The notes beneath the pieces are model-generated. The model made no database searches. It was not told where the DNA came from and worked only from the letters and a program-made list of their open reading frames with translations. This document shows, piece after piece, positions 1-13,095 of a stretch of DNA of 64,000 nucleotides (positions are counted from its first letter, which is position 1; the number at the start of each line of letters is the position of its first letter). Origin of the DNA: Acanthopleura granulata (taxonomy: Eukaryota; Mollusca; Polyplacophora; Chitonida; Chitonidae). Made by a program: the position numbers and the translations under genes. The stretch covers positions 22,706,265-22,770,264 of the forward strand of contig JABBOT010000002.1 in NCBI GenBank assembly GCA_016165875.1. Direction: 5' to 3'.

Positions 1-1410
1 TGGTGTGCTTATATTAGACCCGGCATTTGTTAAACAGTAATACGGATCTTTTATAGCTATTATACATAAGCCTTACTTCAGAAACTAAAACATGTACTCT
101 TCTTTGTGAGATTGTCATCTATAACACCAAATTAAATAATGAAACAGTTATTTCGAAAACTGACCCGACCATTTTATCTTCCATTCGTATTCTGATCCCG
201 AGAATACCTCTAGAATTGAACAATAAATTAATCGCAATTGAGAACATTTGAGAATGTATATATTTCGGTATATCTCACTGTAGGGCTATACCGTTAATAT
301 TATCAAATCTATCAGCAAATGTAGTCTGTTATAAGTATTATTCTGTTTTCAAGCCATTGGGGACAAGAACAAATCAAGTTATTATCTAGAATATTTCGAT
401 TGTCTCCCAGATTGATGTCCTCCGATGTGATGTTTTGCATTCTGATTTGTAAAATAGGCCTATAGAGATATTCTGTCCAGTATTATAACCGAAATGTCGG
501 CAGGAAGGCTGTGTTTAACTTAAATCTTCCGTAACTAGGACTGTCACATATACTCGAGTATGACTTCTTTGTGATGTACCGAACTATTAAGGTTTCGGGT
601 TTCCGTTGTTGTGACATAAACATAAACAACACGCTTTATTGAGTTTTTCGAAAAACTGAATTGTTAGATCATGCTTGTAATCTGAAGTGACTCACAACTT
701 AGCCTGATTTTTGAATAACCTAATTTCTTCAGTGTATGCATCGAGTGATATGCTTCTTTTATTTTGTTATAAATGACAGCTTGAAGTTACCTTTTTTCTT
801 CCGAAACTGTAGTTCAGTTTGTGTCATAGACAGAATTTTACCAGAGGTTTTGTTGATGTGTAGCCTTGTTTGTTCTCCAACATTTACTAGTGTTTAGGAA
901 ACAGGCTCATTTGTGCAGCGGCCACCAATGGGATTAGTATCCCGCATGACTTGCTGTCATAAAGGTTTGAAGTGGTGCAGAAGGTTCTATCTGTGATGCA
1001 AATTCTATGAACTGTATATACAATACCACAGCCATGCATTTCGTATGCCCAATATATCCTAGGATTATGCCTCCGATCGGTGCTTAAAAGGCTAAAGAAG
1101 GCCTAAACTTCGCCTGTCTTAAAGGGAAAGAACCCGCAAATATGACGTTGTGGTGAATAAAAGGTCGATTAAAAGCTGTATCTGTAAACACCTTCATTGG
1201 TTTTTTAAGATTGCTTTTTCATCACATAAAATGCAGTCTTACGTTTTGATTGGATAATGGGCAGGAGTTTTATGGACCATGCTGATAATGTGTGTCAACA
1301 GTGACGTCGCTAAACGTTTCAGTTGTACACCTTTGTGTTCAGCGCTGAACAATGTCCTTGTGAACCGTACATTTCTGTAATGTGTGTCTGTAATGTGAAT
1401 GTGGAAAATC
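1..1410. other. No gene seen
   Basis: AT-rich sequence with only short chance frames. No repeats or RNA genes recognised. Confidence 0.6.
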
Positions 1411-1423
1411 TAATATGAGATTA
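1411..1423. repeat. Target-site duplication, left copy of first SINE
   Basis: TAATATGAGATTA, matching 1691-1703 with one difference; it fixes the 5' boundary of the element at 1424. Confidence 0.8.
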
Positions 1424-1690
1424 GGGGGCTTCCGTGGCTCAATCAGTTAGCGCGCTAGCGCAGGGCAGTGACACAGAAGCCTCCCATCAATGCGATCGCT
1501 GTGAGTTCAAGACCAGCTCATGCTGGCTTCCTCTCCGGCCATACGTGGGAAGGTCTGCCAGCAGCCTGCAGATGGTCGTGTGTTTCCCCCGCGCTCTACC
1601 CGGTTTCTTCCCACCATAGTGCTGGCCGCTATCGTTGAAGTGAAATATTCTTGAGAACGGCGTAAAGTACCAATCAAATAAATAAATAAA
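1424..1690 (+). mobile_element. SINE type A, full length, with tRNA-like head
   Basis: About 267 bp. The head has a box A-like TGGCTCAATCAGTTAGC and a box B-like GAGTTCAAGACC, as expected for RNA polymerase III-transcribed tRNA-derived SINEs. The body (GCTCATGCTGGCTTCCTCTC) is followed by the shared 3' module (TTCCCACCATA...GTGAAATATTCTTGAG) and an AATAAATAAATAA tail. It is flanked by 13-bp direct repeats (1411-1423 TAATATGAGATTA and 1691-1703 TAATATGACATTA, one mismatch), a target-site duplication typical of LINE-driven insertion. Confidence 0.88.
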
Positions 1691-1703
1691 TAATATGACA
1701 TTA

Positions 1704-4700
1704 AAGTTCTGCTTACGGTCAGAGACATTTCGGTGTGACGTCACCAGACAATCAAAACATACATACATATGTAATTTGCTGAAAAAAATCGGCGAAGGTA
1801 TTCTCGGATATAGTTTTTAATGGTCTTTTTACTCACCATAACTTTACTTTAGTGGGGCCGTTCTGTTCATAGGCACTATACTGTAGATTGTGAGGAAAAA
1901 TCAATATAAGTGCTCATCAAATTCAATTTTCGTCATTTTTCTCGTAAAAATTGTAAACTCGCACAAGATACAAACCTTGTCATTGTCCCTCGCATAATAT
2001 TAATTAGTAATATAAAAAGTTTACATTGTGGGTCACTTTACATTTCCTTACTAGATAGCGCAATTTATCGAATATTGGCGCATGTGTACGTGTCGTAATA
2101 AGGTTACTGGCACCTCTGACAGTCCAACTTGTAACCCTCGCCAGGACATTGATTCAGATATTTCTGCTAAGCTTTGTATACGCGTCTGCTCCATTTCATA
2201 TGTATTATGCTGCTTCTACATGTCGAAAAACAGTTACACTTTTGGAATGAATCAATGTCTAAACCATTTTGTCTTATGGGTACAAGAGGGATGGAATTTC
2301 AAGAGATTCTTACCAGGTCTCTAGCCAGTATTCTCAACTCTGAGAAAGAGGGAATAACTCTCAAAATGACTCTTTGACTGTTACATTCTGGTTTGCAGCC
2401 AGTGATTTTACTGAGGATTTGTGGTACCAAGAGCAAGGTAGATAATGACGTACACACCGGCATCTTGATTCGCACGTAAAGGCCGACAGCACCATATGGT
2501 GAACACAAATGACCATGATCATAAAACTGAAGAAGCTGTTTAACTAGCCTCTTGTGAATTCTCTTGTAAAAGAACTGAATCTGCATGACTCAAGTCAGAT
2601 CAATTTCTCGAGGGACCCTTTGATCTTTACAACGGCTAAATCCCTTTCGAGAAGTTCCTTGAAAGGCTTCCCTATGAAATCTGGTCTCCTTTATGTTAGT
2701 TTGGTGTCTTAGTGATCTGATTTCTGAGTTGTTTGCACTTTTTCGTTATCTGTTTTCATCAAATATCTCCTAAATTAAAGACACTTGTTTCTACCATCAC
2801 ACTAATCCTATAAAGGAGGTAGTTGTTCACTGAACAGATTCTTGTGCTAAAAACAGTATGTAGAAGGTTTTTCTTATTGTGGTTTGCATTCCAGTTTACA
2901 GTGATTTCTTATCCATATGACTTTAACCAACGCCAACAGTTTTTAACACCACCACCTTTAAATCATCAATCGCAACAAAAGCATAAATGAGACCCTTCAT
3001 AAATCTAACCCTTCCTTTACGACATTGAATAATGAATATCGAATAAAAATGTTTCATTCTTTACATATACTAAACTCAGGGCTACGTAAATGATTTGGTG
3101 CAACAGATTTTATGCCTTTTTTATGTGTTTCCGACGCCACTGAAAAGTTTTGACTTCTTTTTCTAGATAGTCTTAACCAGTTTGACTTTTTGACCATTGG
3201 GCAGTCCAAAGAGTTATTTGAAAATACCTTGTGTTTATCAGATTCCTAACCTAAATGTGTAAGTAGAGTCTGCTATGTGTTGGATTCTGGTATTTCAATC
3301 TGAAGACGTCTGTGGAAATATTGCAGAAAGTTTCTGATTAGCGAGGATCAGTTCAACATCTCGTAACTTACCTCCACGAAGTTTACATCTATTTAGTCTA
3401 GGAACTTTAAGTGGATTGAGTCACGGCTTTCAATCCGCTGCAACGGGCGAAAGTTTAGCGTCACTGCGATGGTCAGATGCATTGTATTGTGGTGGTTTAT
3501 GACCTGTTGTAGACATTTGATTTCGGAACCGGTATGGAAGAGGAGAATAATCTCAAATACATCAATGTCAGGGAAACCATAAGTCGAAAAGGTGACAGCT
3601 CAGAAATAGGTCTGCCCCTACATCCATTGTGTTACAGAGGCTAGCATCGCGCTCTCTGTCTGTCAGCTTTTGTAAAGCACACAGCCAAGAAAGCAAAGAG
3701 GGTCTCGAGTAACCTCGCACATTGCACAAAGAGGATTATCTCGGAGGCGTATTTCCTCCCTTCTGGCTTTGTTAGTAAAGACTGGTATCTGAAAGCAATC
3801 GAACTGTGGAGAAAGTGGAGAGTAATGAGTAAATTCCGACCTTCTTCCACCGTTTTTATGCATGTATATATAGTCTACTTTTGGTAATACAAAAAGAACA
3901 CACCGCCACACGGTCAGCGTTTCGTAATTGAAATAAGAGAATGTAAATATTTTGTGTCAGAAGAAATACAATGCAGTGCACATACTCATTGGAAACAAGA
4001 TTACTCAAAATTCACCCGGTGTCACGTTTTAAAGAGGCATTTGCCTGTTACTAGACTGTTCACAAGAGAAACGCGATTGCGCATTACATGAACTGCATCC
4101 CTTTCAAGATTAATTGCTATTCTTTAGTTAATGCAGAGCGTGCTTTTTGTAACCTATCTCACATTATTTAGCCACTGACAACCATTTAGCCACTTACAAC
4201 CTATTCACTTTTTATACTCCGGATATGACAGCGGCGTGTTTTCGTTAAATTTTGCTTAATATGTTCTGTTCAAACCTTTAACCCCATAATAAGAAAAGAG
4301 AAGAAAAAAGCCTCAATGTGTGGTTTCCGGTTACAGAAGCCTTCAGTTAGAGCGGTAATGACTCGTACTAACAGTGTAATAATACTACGCCCGCTGTGTT
4401 ATTGCCCTGTAAGGGTTAAAAGCCTCATCCCCTAGCCCCGAGGAGCTTAGAGAATTAACCTTTCACTTCTCATCCTCTATTATCTGTCAACATTTTACCA
4501 ACGACAGGCTGGGTTTTGAACGAGTCGCTCTCTAGCGAATAGTCCAAACCAAAGGTTGGGTGTCTGGTAACTTAACGGCACCCTGACACGGCCAATGCTG
4601 GAGAACAGACAGGGACTCCAGATCACACAGCTCAACAAGCTGTTGAGCACGACACTGTATCAAGTCCCTTGCGACTTCCCGCAAATCTGATTTTGATCTC

Positions 4701-5946
4701 TACGACCCGAGCAAAATAAGTTGGCCCAGTGACGCTTTGATCTTTGGAAATGGTTCAACCAAGCCGGAGAGGTTCTTTATTAGGTCTGAGAGCAAAATCC
4801 TTCGGACTTCGTACACAGTTGGTATGGCAATGATCGGATTTGTAAGTGGTTGTCACTTTTTGCCAGTAACTTTTATTGGAACTTTTATCGAAGATAATTT
4901 TGTTTTCCCTTCATCCGACTTACTTTATTGTGCTCAGTTGGGCCGTATAAAGTATATGCGAGAAAAAACCCTCGCCTTGTCGACTTGGAATGAGCACCCT
5001 GAAGATTCGCCTTTCTGTGTTCGGTTTTGATTATCACTCACATTTCTTCATGCTTTTGTGAACATATGTGTAAAGGAGCTTAAAAACAGGAATAAAAATG
5101 ACTTTTTTTGGTCTTGAGGAACCTTACTCTGGACAGACGTTTGCTTTGAAGGTGAGAGTCCTGTAGATCAGATCTTTACTCACTGTTCTTGTAAAGTCTA
5201 TATAACTCAGTCCACAGGGAGTAGAAAAAAAATTACCTATCGTTACGATAAAAACAAATATGATGGAGAATTAACGGAAATATGGAAAATGAATGGTTCT
5301 TAAGGGCAGAATATAGGGGACTTTCTCTCAAATGGAACAGCTTTACCTTTGTCCTCCATTCTGCTTTTTGTTTATCGCGTCATTGTGCAAGTTTGTGTAG
5401 ACGGATTTTGAGCCTAGCGTTTCTCTGAGGAGGTCCAGCAAGTTGAAAACTATCGATTCCTTCAAGCAGAGCTCTTGTACAACATGAGACTATACCGGTC
5501 AGAAAATCTTTGCAAGCCTTAATTGTTAGACAAAGTGGAAGTGATACAAGTGAACTCGTGCGCTATGTAAGTGAACTCTATCCAATTGTCTGCAGTAAAC
5601 AAGGATATAGATGAGGATTAAATTTTAACCTTACCGGCCAATAATCGTTTAGTCCATGGCTCTAGATGGCCGACAATGGTGCACAGTAATTTACAAATCA
5701 TTAGGATACTCTCTACAAACTGATGTAAATGCAACTGTTATGGAGCTAAAGTATTTAACACATCCTGTTCTCGGAGCTGTACATTTGCAAATGATAAAAA
5801 CGTTTCCTCAGAATTAAATGCTTTTCCACACTTCTTAGTTCCAGTCCAATCTGCCTTTCCAAAACAGCTTTGAGTATTAGCATTAAACTTGTTTAAATAT
5901 ATAGTATTTCCTAAGGGTGGGTAGACATATTCAGTTATTCATTTGT
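1704..5946. other. No gene seen
   Basis: Only short frames, none with protein-like composition or family resemblance (the longest, 97 codons near 4737, starts at a non-ATG codon). No repeat family recognised. Confidence 0.55.
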
Positions 5947-6063
5947 ATATTTAATGTTGTTTTATGCCGTAATCGAGAATATTTCACTCTTCCCACGGAG
6001 ATATGTTGGGAGCAAATCGGGCGCGACCTTGGGGAAACACATGACCTCCCACAGGTTGCTGAC
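5947..6063 (-). mobile_element. Diverged SINE type A fragment
   Basis: Read on the minus strand it shows CAACCTGTGGGAGGTCATG, the shared GTGAAATATTCTCGATTACG segment and a degraded AACAACATTAAATA tail. Head missing. Many substitutions, so an old copy. Confidence 0.65.
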
Positions 6064-6655
6064 TGTTATTGATGTACTTTCTCGAGACTGTGGTCATATC
6101 ATATAGCGCCCTCTACTCATTTTTTTGTTTTCTTGAGCTCAACTTGACAAATTAACTGCATAAATACAAGTAGTAAAAAAAAAATTAAGCGCTCGTATAA
6201 TCCATAAAAACTGCCTGAACCTCCCAAGATGGTGGAGCTATGAGGATTGGCCTTCCACATCTCAACTGACGCAATCTGCCATGTTTTTGCCCCTTTTATC
6301 CTAGGTTTGGATCCGATAACTCCAATGTGAAAACGTAATGCCATTTTTTAACTGCCAGCTAACGGGCTGTTTCACAACACTAGGAGACTGACATCGGTTG
6401 CATGTCAAAAACCCAAGTAAGCTGTAGCCTTTGTAATTATCCCCTGTCACATGCTAATCCCCGGAAAACCCACCCTGCTCTCCAAATAAGTGTGTAATGC
6501 ATTATTTAATCTGTTACAATGTAGTTCAACCAGTCTGCATAAGTAGGTTACGTTTGTATTGGGTTTATATTAAAAGCAGAATTACCTTGATTCAAATTTG
6601 TAAGCAAATGAAAGTCTATTGTCTCTGACCCTGTCATATTCTCATTCGTTTACTG

Positions 6656-6658
<3 letters not shown>
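6064..6658. other. No gene seen
   Basis: Between a diverged SINE and the TA microsatellite. Nothing recognised. Confidence 0.55.

Positions 6659-6695
<37 letters not shown>
6659..6695. repeat. TA microsatellite
   Basis: About 18 uninterrupted TA units directly abutting the end of the TGT...ACA element at 6696. Confidence 0.95.
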
Positions 6696-6698
<3 letters not shown>

Positions 6699-7537
6699 AA
6701 GGGTATCAGTATCGGAGAGGAAAATGGATAAACAAATGGCTTGTTCCACTCTCAGATAGCGATAGGCTTTAAACAAGATCAAACGAAGAAACACGAAGAC
6801 GCTTGAATAAGTCCAATACATATATTTAAACAAAACAGACAAACAGTACAACTGATAATAATATCCAACATAATACAGATAATTACAAAAATATATATAT
6901 AGTTTCTTACTGGTGACAGCGTCCAAATCCGAACAGAATATTCCGGTTTCCAAAAGCAAGTCAGTCCACGAAATACAGAATCCACAGTTTTAGAATTCTC
7001 GAATGAAAGAATGACGACCCTGTAGTGACGAACAGCGGAAGTCGCTTTCAGCCTTAACTGGGATGAAAATGTACGTACCTGCACCAAAAGACAATGAGCG
7101 ATGCAAGCTCCAAACGAACGTCTCAAACCAAATAACAAGTCGCGAAACACAAGCTCACAAAGGTGCTACGAACGAAACTGGTGTACAAAATGATAAGACT
7201 GTCGAATGATATGAAAACCGATATCTCCAATTCCCAAAAACCCTTCTAAATGATCTTGAGTAAAAGACTGCTGTCGCGTGGACATAAGCAAAATGATTGC
7301 GGGCATAACAACTTCATCACTGATATTTATAGGCTGACGTGAAGAAAATTCTGGATGGTTTGTTCGTAAACATGTTTACAGTATGAGTACATCGTTCCAG
7401 AATGTACGCTTCATGCACAACGACACGAAACTGATAAACCAGAAGCCCCGAGAACACTCGACTGCATTCCAGCGCAGGGTATCACGTACACAGAGAAAAA
7501 ATATAGGTCAGACACAGACGTGGTTAGCGTGAAAACA
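6696..7537 (+). mobile_element. Dispersed TGT...ACA element, copy 1 (possible solo LTR)
   Basis: About 842 bp. Starts TGTAAGGGTATCAGTATCGG directly after a TA microsatellite and ends GGTTAGCGTGAAAACA. It is the reverse complement of the elements at 12368 and 21074. Complementary TGT...ACA ends and lack of coding capacity suggest a solo long terminal repeat, but I see no target-site duplication and no internal retroelement genes. Strand label is arbitrary (TGTAAGGG taken as start). Confidence 0.6.
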
Positions 7538-8555
7538 AATAAAAAAATATAATAGAATTTTTGAAAGACGGGTTTCGTAACAATATACATTTATATTTTG
7601 AACAAAAATGTGACAGAGCTGGATTTCCATACTTTACCTTGTAGAAAAGAATTACAGTAAACATGGTCACAGAAAGCTTGCACAGCTTCTGATATGACAA
7701 CCAACTGGGGAAAATACTGGTTTTCATTTTTTATTTGTTTTTTTTTTCTTTTGTGAAAAAAAGTTGTATCAATTATAATACCAGGACCTTAGATGATATG
7801 GATACAAGCCCAACGGGTAGCTGCATTTGGCGATCTGAGCATAGTACTGCTTTTCTGAAAGTCGAGTTTGAGGCTTACCATCTATAATATCGGGATTGGT
7901 AAGTATATTTGATATTGCACGTTTCTGAACAGATTATACAGCATAATGGGGTGTTGAGAACGATTTCAGTGGTAAATGGTTTCAATTGTCTAAAAATATC
8001 ACTAAGTGCTATTAAATTAGATATTTTGAATAATCTACTTATGAAATAATCCTCAAAACCTCATTCTTATGTGTTCGAAGCTCCTCCTGATGTATTGGCG
8101 AATTTCTATCTTAATTTACTTTACCGTCGGTTTAAAATTGGAAATTAACGCCGTTGTTTCAAACATAGGCTGCCTGAATAAACTAAAAATAGCATAAAAA
8201 AGTAAACTTTTCGCACCATGAGACCTTTAAAGTAGAAACATTAAGTATAGATCGTTATTTTATGTCCAAAAATGAGTAAGCAGTTTGCTCCGGCTCAGGC
8301 CTGAAGTTCTCTGATAAGGTCACTGACCAAGGTCATTAGCTTCCTTCGGTTCTTCCTCAAGGAGACCATTAACTTGTATAGTGTACGCTTCACGAGCAAG
8401 GAAAACTGTATGCCAATTCGGATAGAAACTTCAGTGTTCTGGTAAGCTCACGACTGGTTATGAAATATTCATATACACATGTACCACAAAGCACATAAAG
8501 AAGACACTTTCAAAAGAAAGTGACATTATGTTTCCGATCTCTTCATTATTTCTGG
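7538..8555. other. No gene seen
   Basis: T-rich run near 7735-7750; otherwise nothing recognised. Confidence 0.55.
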
Positions 8556-8716
8556 GACCTGCATGCTTTCCAGGACAAGTGCGTGACGTCAGCTCTTTTC
8601 CGAAATAATCTGACACAGGGCACTAAAGGATAAGCTTTGAGATAATCTTCCTGCTTTTTGGTTTTGTAAGTGGCCAAGCCGGAAGTATAACTGTTGCTCT
8701 CCTGGAAATGAAATCA
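8556..8716 (+). repeat. Unnamed dispersed repeat, copy 1 of 2
   Basis: Shares ATGCTTTCC, GTGCGTGACGTCA, CGAAATAATCTGACACAG, TTCCTGCTTTTTGGTTT and TTGTAAGTGGCCAAGCCGGA with 9806-9968 in the same order. No coding capacity, no terminal repeats seen. Family unknown. Confidence 0.65.
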
Positions 8717-9565
8717 TATGATCCCCTTGAGTGTTCATGTTCTTCTACCGTGCCGCTGAACAGGCATGCGTGTACGGCATGCGAGGTTTATCACTATATC
8801 TGTATAAACATGCAATGTTTATAATACTTCAAGAAAATAAATACGATATGAAAATACTGTAAAAAATGTTTTGGCATAGTATTTTTATCATTTATTGATG
8901 TCAAAGGACTTTTCTTTGCAAATTTAAAACATCTGAAATCTCTGCACGCAATAACTCGTGTAATATAGCGTGGAAATGAGCGGTGGAACAGTTAAACGTT
9001 GTGCTAATTAAAGATTACGGTCAGTGATTTTTGGTGGTGAAGAAGTGTGACGATAGTGAATTTCAATATACTGGGCTACAACACAATTGAATATATAGTT
9101 TGCAATACATTAGGTCAAATGTTAAACAACACAATCTAAGCATTTGGATTACAGTTCTTCTTCTTGTCCTTGTTAAAAGCCGTAAACTCTCTGGAAGCTT
9201 CAGAGACCTGAAGGATTAACTTAATTTGTCAAGTGTTTTCCCTTGGGTTTGCAGGTTATGGCTCCTCTGTCTTGTCTTAATTGTTCTATATGCCTTTTCC
9301 GGACTACAAAAACCAACCATCTGTTGCACTGGAAGACATGATTGAATAATAGTATGAGGTTATTGGTGTGAGGGTTTCGTCATCAAGCCGGATGGGTTTG
9401 GTATGACAGGTCTAAAAACAACCAACAACAAACCTTTTTAGTGCGCTAATGGCAGAGATTTTTAATGGAATTATTGCTTCAGATAATTTCTTTTATCTGT
9501 CGTTCTATTACCTCAATTGCGGGAACCTGACTAAACTCTATAATTATGTCGGTTTGTACACTTTA
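8717..9565. other. No gene seen
   Basis: Between a dispersed repeat copy and a truncated SINE. Nothing recognised. Confidence 0.55.
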
Positions 9566-9729
9566 GATGGGAAGGTCCACTGGCAATCTGCGGCTTGTCA
9601 TGGGCCTCCCCCGGGGCTCTGTCCGGTTTCACCCCACCATAATGCTGACCGCTGTCGTTTTAGTGAAATATTCTTGAGTAGGGCGTAAAACACCAATCAA
9701 ATAAATAAATAAATAAATAAATAAATAAA
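9566..9729 (+). mobile_element. SINE type A, 5'-truncated
   Basis: Starts inside the body at GGGAAGGTCCACTGGCAAT, continues with the CACCATAATGCTGACCGCTG segment, GTGAAATATTCTTGAGTAGG, and AACACCAATCAAATAAATAA, and ends in an extended AATA tail of several units. The tRNA-like head is missing. Confidence 0.85.
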
Positions 9730-9805
9730 CATTGCAGATTTGCCAGGACTCTCCTTTGGTTAGTTTGCCATTTTGATTTTCATTTATTACTGTTCGTCGT
9801 AATAT

Positions 9806-9968
9806 TAGCTTATGCTTTCCGTAGCTCATGGACAGGTGCGTGGCGTCACTTCTTTCTGAAATAATTTTGACACACAGCAGAAGAACGGTAAGCCTGAAGA
9901 TCAATTTCCTGCTTCTGGTTTCTTGTAAGTGCTCTAACCGGAAGTGAAGCATCTGCTTTCGTCAAGGA
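9806..9968 (+). repeat. Unnamed dispersed repeat, copy 2 of 2
   Basis: Counterpart of 8556-8716: TATGCTTTCCGTAGCTCATG, GTGCGTGGCGTCACTTC, TGAAATAATTTTGACACACA, TTTCCTGCTTCTGGTTTCTT, CTCTAACCGGAAGTGAAG. Lies just downstream of the SINE at 9566-9729. Confidence 0.65.
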
Positions 9969-10283
9969 GAGCAAACTTTCTTCCCTTAATATTCAATGTT
10001 CGTTTACATGCTAACGAGTCCCTAATGACACACGATAACTGCCACTCTTTTTGCGTTCACGATAGTCTGACCAAGAAAGATCTGCATTTGTAAACATATC
10101 GACTTTAGTTTTTAGTTATTTAATTCCGCATAACTCTGCATACAACGTGTTGAGGTTAAACAACAGCGTCCAAAATTTTCTGGCAAACCACTTTCCATAA
10201 GTTATAGTGTCTTAGGGGAATATAACAAAGCAAGCTATAAAAGAAATCTCTACATATTTTGGCTCTAGGTATACATGTCAATT

Positions 10284-10397
10284 TTTCCCCCGGCTCTGCT
10301 CGGTTTCCTCCCACCATAATGCTGGCCGCCGTCGTATAAGTGAAATATTCTTGGGTACGACGTAAAACACCAATCAAATGAATAAATAAATATATTT
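10284..10397 (+). mobile_element. SINE type A, 3' half only
   Basis: Contains only CCCCCGGCTCTGCTCGG, the CCTCCCACCATAATGCTGG module, GTGAAATATTCTTGGGTACG and the AATAAATAAATA tail. Severely 5'-truncated. Confidence 0.83.
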
Positions 10398-11769
10398 CAA
10401 TTTTATAGAAGTAAAAGCTGTTATCCTTAGCTTTATATCAATGTCAGACGGATGCCGGATAGGAATTTTATCAATGATAAGTGATCAGAGTGTGTGTGCT
10501 TACCATACTCTATAAGTTCTAGCTGCACTACGCTGGAATGAACGGCTAACAACACAACGGGGAGGATTTGTGTCTACTGTGCATGCATGGGCTGTTGCAT
10601 CATTTCCAGAGCCTTCGCAATAATCTCCTCTGATCTGTTTTCCGGAAGTCTTAAATGTTCAGCCTGGCAAAGCTTTAAGGATTAGCCTACTACTTATCCG
10701 CCCGCGCCATGTGGCACGTTCTAGTGCCTTCCACAATGTTTCTGTTTTCTTTGTTCTAGGAGGGTTTCCCCGGTGAATTTTTCCACAGCAAATGTTGGGA
10801 GTCCTCTGCCGAAAGGTTTCCCTGCACGATAAGCCCCAGTAATTGGGCGGGGGATATACACTACTTCAAATTGAGCAAATATTACAATTGTGGAGTGAAA
10901 TTTTGGAAGTCTAGAAAAAGTTATAAGTCTGTGATTTTGAATTTCTTAATTTTTTTGTAGCCGGACAAGAATCCCTCTTTGCGGAATTGGTGTGTAACTC
11001 AAATAGGTGTGTAGACCTTCAGTGTGCTCAACTGTAGGTTTTTAATGACTTTAAAGTCTGGATAGGAAAGAGATATTTTTGTCAAGTAGAACTGACAGTG
11101 TGGCTTAAGACTGCCGAACACGAGTGCTCTACACACAAGGTCGTCGTTGTATCCACCAACGGGTGCAATTCGCTGGGAAAAATTTGCTGAAAATGGTCTG
11201 TTTAACTAAAAAGTAAACTTTGATTTATCAGACTTAATCTATTTGCCGAATTACAAATGTTCAACCAGAAGAAATACAGGACACTGGTATCTCTGGAGGG
11301 GCGTTCCAGGCCAGTAATCGTAAGATCTGCTTCCAAAACACATTTAATTTGAATCTTCTTCTTGTCGTCTTTCATATGAAAAAGACAGTTCCCAAAGGTA
11401 CTTAAGAAAAATATATAAATTACTGCTAAAGAAAGGCCGTCATCAGCCCGCAATGGGAAGGAAGTCGATATTATAGCCATAAAAAGCCAATACAAATGAT
11501 ATATGAATTCCGACATAGCCACAAAGACCTGATCTGATAAGAAAGGAAATCATCTCCAAGGAAGTATGAGCATCTCGGCCAGCGAAACTGACTATAGCTG
11601 TGACTAACATCTGCTGACTCCCATCTGGTTTACTCATTTTTTCGGTTATCTGATCAGCATATGACTTGACCTATAATCTGTTCATATCCAAAAAGCACCC
11701 ATTACTAGATGTGCTACCATCTATCCTACTTCGCGACTGTCATTGCTTCGTATGTTTGTGTCAAAACAG
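10398..11769. other. No gene seen
   Basis: Short antisense frames near 11202-11637 have no recognisable content. Leads into the 83-bp minisatellite. Confidence 0.55.
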
Positions 11770-12280
11770 TCCAATCATAGTTAAGCCATTTTAACCTTCG
11801 TCACTAAGACCTCACTACAGCACAACAAAGGTTACCGTATTCTTCCAGCCTCGTTCATAGTTAGGTCATTTAACCTTCCTCCGCTAAGGCCTTAACTGTG
11901 GACTTGCCACTTGTTACCTTACTCCTTCAGTGTCATTTATTGTTGGGCCAGTTGAACTAGTCTGATTTATAGTTAGGCCATTTTAACCTCTGCCCGCTCA
12001 GGCCTTAATTGAGGACTTGCCAATGGTTACCCTGCTCCTCCAGTGTCATTTATAATTAGGCCATTTTAACCTCTGCCAGCTCAGACCTTAACTGAGGACT
12101 TGCCAATGGTTACCCTACTCATCCAGTTTCATTTATAATTAGGCCAATTTAACCTCCGCCCGCTTATGCCTTAAGTGCGGACTTGCCAGTGGTTACCCTG
12201 CTCCTCCAGTGTCATTTATAGTTATTCCATTTTAACCTCTGTCGCTGATACCTTTGCACAGGAATGACCAATGGTTACAA
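11770..12280. repeat. 83-bp minisatellite, about six units
   Basis: Unit contains TCATTTATAATTAGGCCATT then TTAACCTCTGCCCGCTCAGG and GGACTTGCCAATGGTTACCC. Clear unit starts at 12046, 12129 and 12212 give an exact period of 83. Outer units are more diverged. Confidence 0.88.
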
Positions 12281-12367
12281 AATGCCTCATAAGTCGTTCA
12301 CAAAAAAACAGTTTTGACTCGCTGTTACGAGCCCCGTCCTTAAGATATTGTATTACAGTTTTTGAAT

Positions 12368-13095
12368 TGTTTTTGTGCTAACCGGGACAGTGTCTGATCT
12401 ACATTTTCGCTCTGTGTACGTCACAGCCTGCACTGGAATTCAGTCGAGTGTTCTAGAGGCTTCTGTGTGTATCAGTTTCGTGTCGTTGTACATAAAGCAT
12501 ATATTCTGGAAAGATGTACCCGTACTGAAAACATGTTTACGATCGAACCATCCAGAATTTTATTTGTTAGTCCATAAATACGAGCGACGAAGTTGTAAAG
12601 CTCGCAGTTCACTCAAGTTCAGGTGGGAGCAGTCACATATACTCTCGTGCATTTAGAAGGATTTTGTGGGATTTGGAGATATCGGCTTTCATGCCATTCG
12701 ATATACGTCAATTTGTACTCCGTCACGGACGCTATTGTCAACCAATCCACCTAGGAAAAGTTGCACCTTGCCTTGAGTTGGATCCTTGAATTTAAGAATT
12801 CCAAAGCACTGTGGATTCTGTATTTACGTGGACTGACTTGCCTGTGGAAGCTGGAATGTTCCATCTGGATTTTGACGCTATCATCAGTAAGAAACTATAT
12901 ATTTTGTAATTATCTGCATTGTTTTGTATGCTGTTGTCAGTTGTACTATTTGTCTGTTTTGTTCAAATATATGTACTGAACTTATTCAAGCGTCTTTATG
13001 TTTCTGTGGTTGATCTTGTGTAAAGCCTGTCGCTGACTGAGAGTTGACCAAGCCATTTGATTATTATATCTCCTCTCCGATAGTCGTCCCTTACA
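12368..13095 (-). mobile_element. Dispersed TGT...ACA element, copy 2
   Basis: About 728 bp, from TGTTTTTGTGCTAACCGGGA to GATAGTCGTCCCTTACA. Matches copy 1 along its length except for an internal deletion of roughly 150-170 bp relative to copies 1 and 3. No obvious flanking duplication. Reading frames inside it are not conserved between copies. Confidence 0.62.

Noticed and set aside
1424..1500. True tRNA gene at the SINE head
   Set aside because: Box A and B are present, but the acceptor and anticodon stems do not pair convincingly and the sequence runs straight into the SINE body.
1434..1768. Frames overlapping the first SINE
   Set aside because: Same peptide pieces appear at other SINE copies; repeat-derived, non-coding.
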